A DNA stretch of 5,232 bases from Opitutaceae bacterium (GTDB taxonomy: Bacteria; Verrucomicrobiota; Verrucomicrobiia; Opitutales; Opitutaceae). The notes under the pieces are model-generated. The model was given only the letters and a program-made list of their open reading frames with translations, did no database searches and had not been told where the DNA came from. Of the stretch, positions 5,122 to 5,232 are shown in pieces (position 1 is the first letter of the stretch; every line of letters starts with the position of its first letter). Position numbers and translations under genes: made by a program. The stretch spans positions 1-5,232 of the forward strand of contig SYDD01000249.1 of the NCBI GenBank assembly GCA_005786775.1, given 5' to 3'.

Positions 5122-5232
5122 GGTGCGGGAGGCCGGAGGCCGGCACGCGCACCACGGGGAAAATCATTTGGGAGGAATCCCCACATCCAGCGCGACGACT
5201 CGTCGCGCTGCGGCCACCGCGGCTTTTCCCAA
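5118..5232 (-). CDS. Possible 3' end of an upstream small gene (partial)
   Basis: A minus-strand frame enters at the window edge, reads WEKPRWPQRDESSRWMWGFL followed by PNDFPRGARAGLRPPAP and stops at TGA 5120-5118, forming ATGA with the ORF1 start. That junction matches the style of the downstream genes, which is the main support. The piece is Trp- and Arg-rich and not recognised. A competing frame in the same stretch (ending VVALDVGIPPK at TGA 5166-5164) is also open to the edge, and the stretch contains a palindrome, so it may instead be a non-coding leader or repeat element. The gene's start lies outside the window. Confidence 0.3.
   Translation of the reverse strand, partial: WEKPRWPQRDESSRWMWGFLPNDFPRGARAGLRPPAP
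5128..5141. repeat. Two tandem copies of a 7-bp unit in the ORF1 leader
   Basis: GGAGGCC occurs twice head to tail on the plus strand (5128-5134 and 5135-5141). On the minus strand the same stretch can fold as GCCGG, CCT, CCGGC a few bases before the ORF1 ATG, which could slow initiation. Short and possibly chance in this GC-rich sequence. Confidence 0.35.
5188..5210. repeat. 23-bp palindrome upstream of the small-gene cluster
   Basis: CAGCGCGACGA (5188-5198), one central base, then TCGTCGCGCTG (5200-5210): two exact 11-base arms around a single base. It lies 67 bases upstream of the ORF1 start. The symmetry suits a dimeric repressor operator, a recombinase core site or a REP-like element; as RNA it would be a strong hairpin. 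A shorter direct repeat (GCGGCC / GCGGC, 5211-5224) follows immediately. No T-run adjoins it in either direction except TTTT at 5224-5227, after the weak GCGG/CCGC stem, so a plus-strand terminator from outside cannot be excluded. Confidence 0.6.

Noticed and set aside
1..5232. CRISPR array, tRNA, rRNA, insertion-sequence ends or diversity-generating template repeats
   Set aside because: No regularly spaced repeats, no cloverleaf with recognisable tRNA motifs, no terminal inverted repeats around a transposase, and no reverse transcriptase frame are visible.

Overview
The window is GC-rich (roughly two-thirds G+C by eye), and every gene I can support lies on the minus strand. The large gene is an outer-membrane TonB-dependent receptor with a carboxypeptidase-regulatory-like N-terminal domain, of the style common in Verrucomicrobia, especially Opitutaceae. 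This lineage call is an inference from protein style, GC content and scarce Shine-Dalgarno sites; there is no rRNA or other marker gene to confirm it.

Layout, in minus-strand transcription order (high to low coordinate). (1) 5232-5118: the possible 3' end of an upstream frame, carrying a 23-bp near-perfect palindrome. (2) 5121-3525: a tight run of six small genes of 66 to 121 codons, labelled ORF1 to ORF6 here. ORF1 resembles a free-standing N-terminal (arm-type) DNA-binding piece of a tyrosine recombinase. ORF2 to ORF5 are short unknown proteins, each with one compact hydrophobic or helical core and at least one Pro/Arg/Ser-rich tail. ORF6 is a less certain, basic reading frame. Junctions 3/4, 4/5 and 5/6 are 4-base stop/start overlaps (ATGA, GTGA, ATGA), and the ORF1 start also forms ATGA with the frame before it, so translational coupling is likely. 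ORF1 and ORF2 are in the same frame, separated by one TGA lying in the loop of a GC hairpin. (3) 3524-3284: a leader or promoter region with no gene. (4) 3283-338: the intact receptor of 981 residues. (5) 271-1: the start of a Major Facilitator Superfamily-like permease that is broken by a frameshift at a G6 run and seems to lack its first transmembrane helix; it runs off the window.

The receptor and the permease remnant would originally have formed an uptake pair: the receptor imports a TonB/ExbBD-energised ligand across the outer membrane and the permease crosses the inner membrane. If the permease break is real, the receptor is orphaned locally. The small-gene cluster is the part most likely to be undescribed. 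Its coupled layout, the recombinase-like first gene and the surrounding palindromes suggest a compact accessory module, possibly DNA- or RNA-associated, but nothing in the sequence fixes its function.
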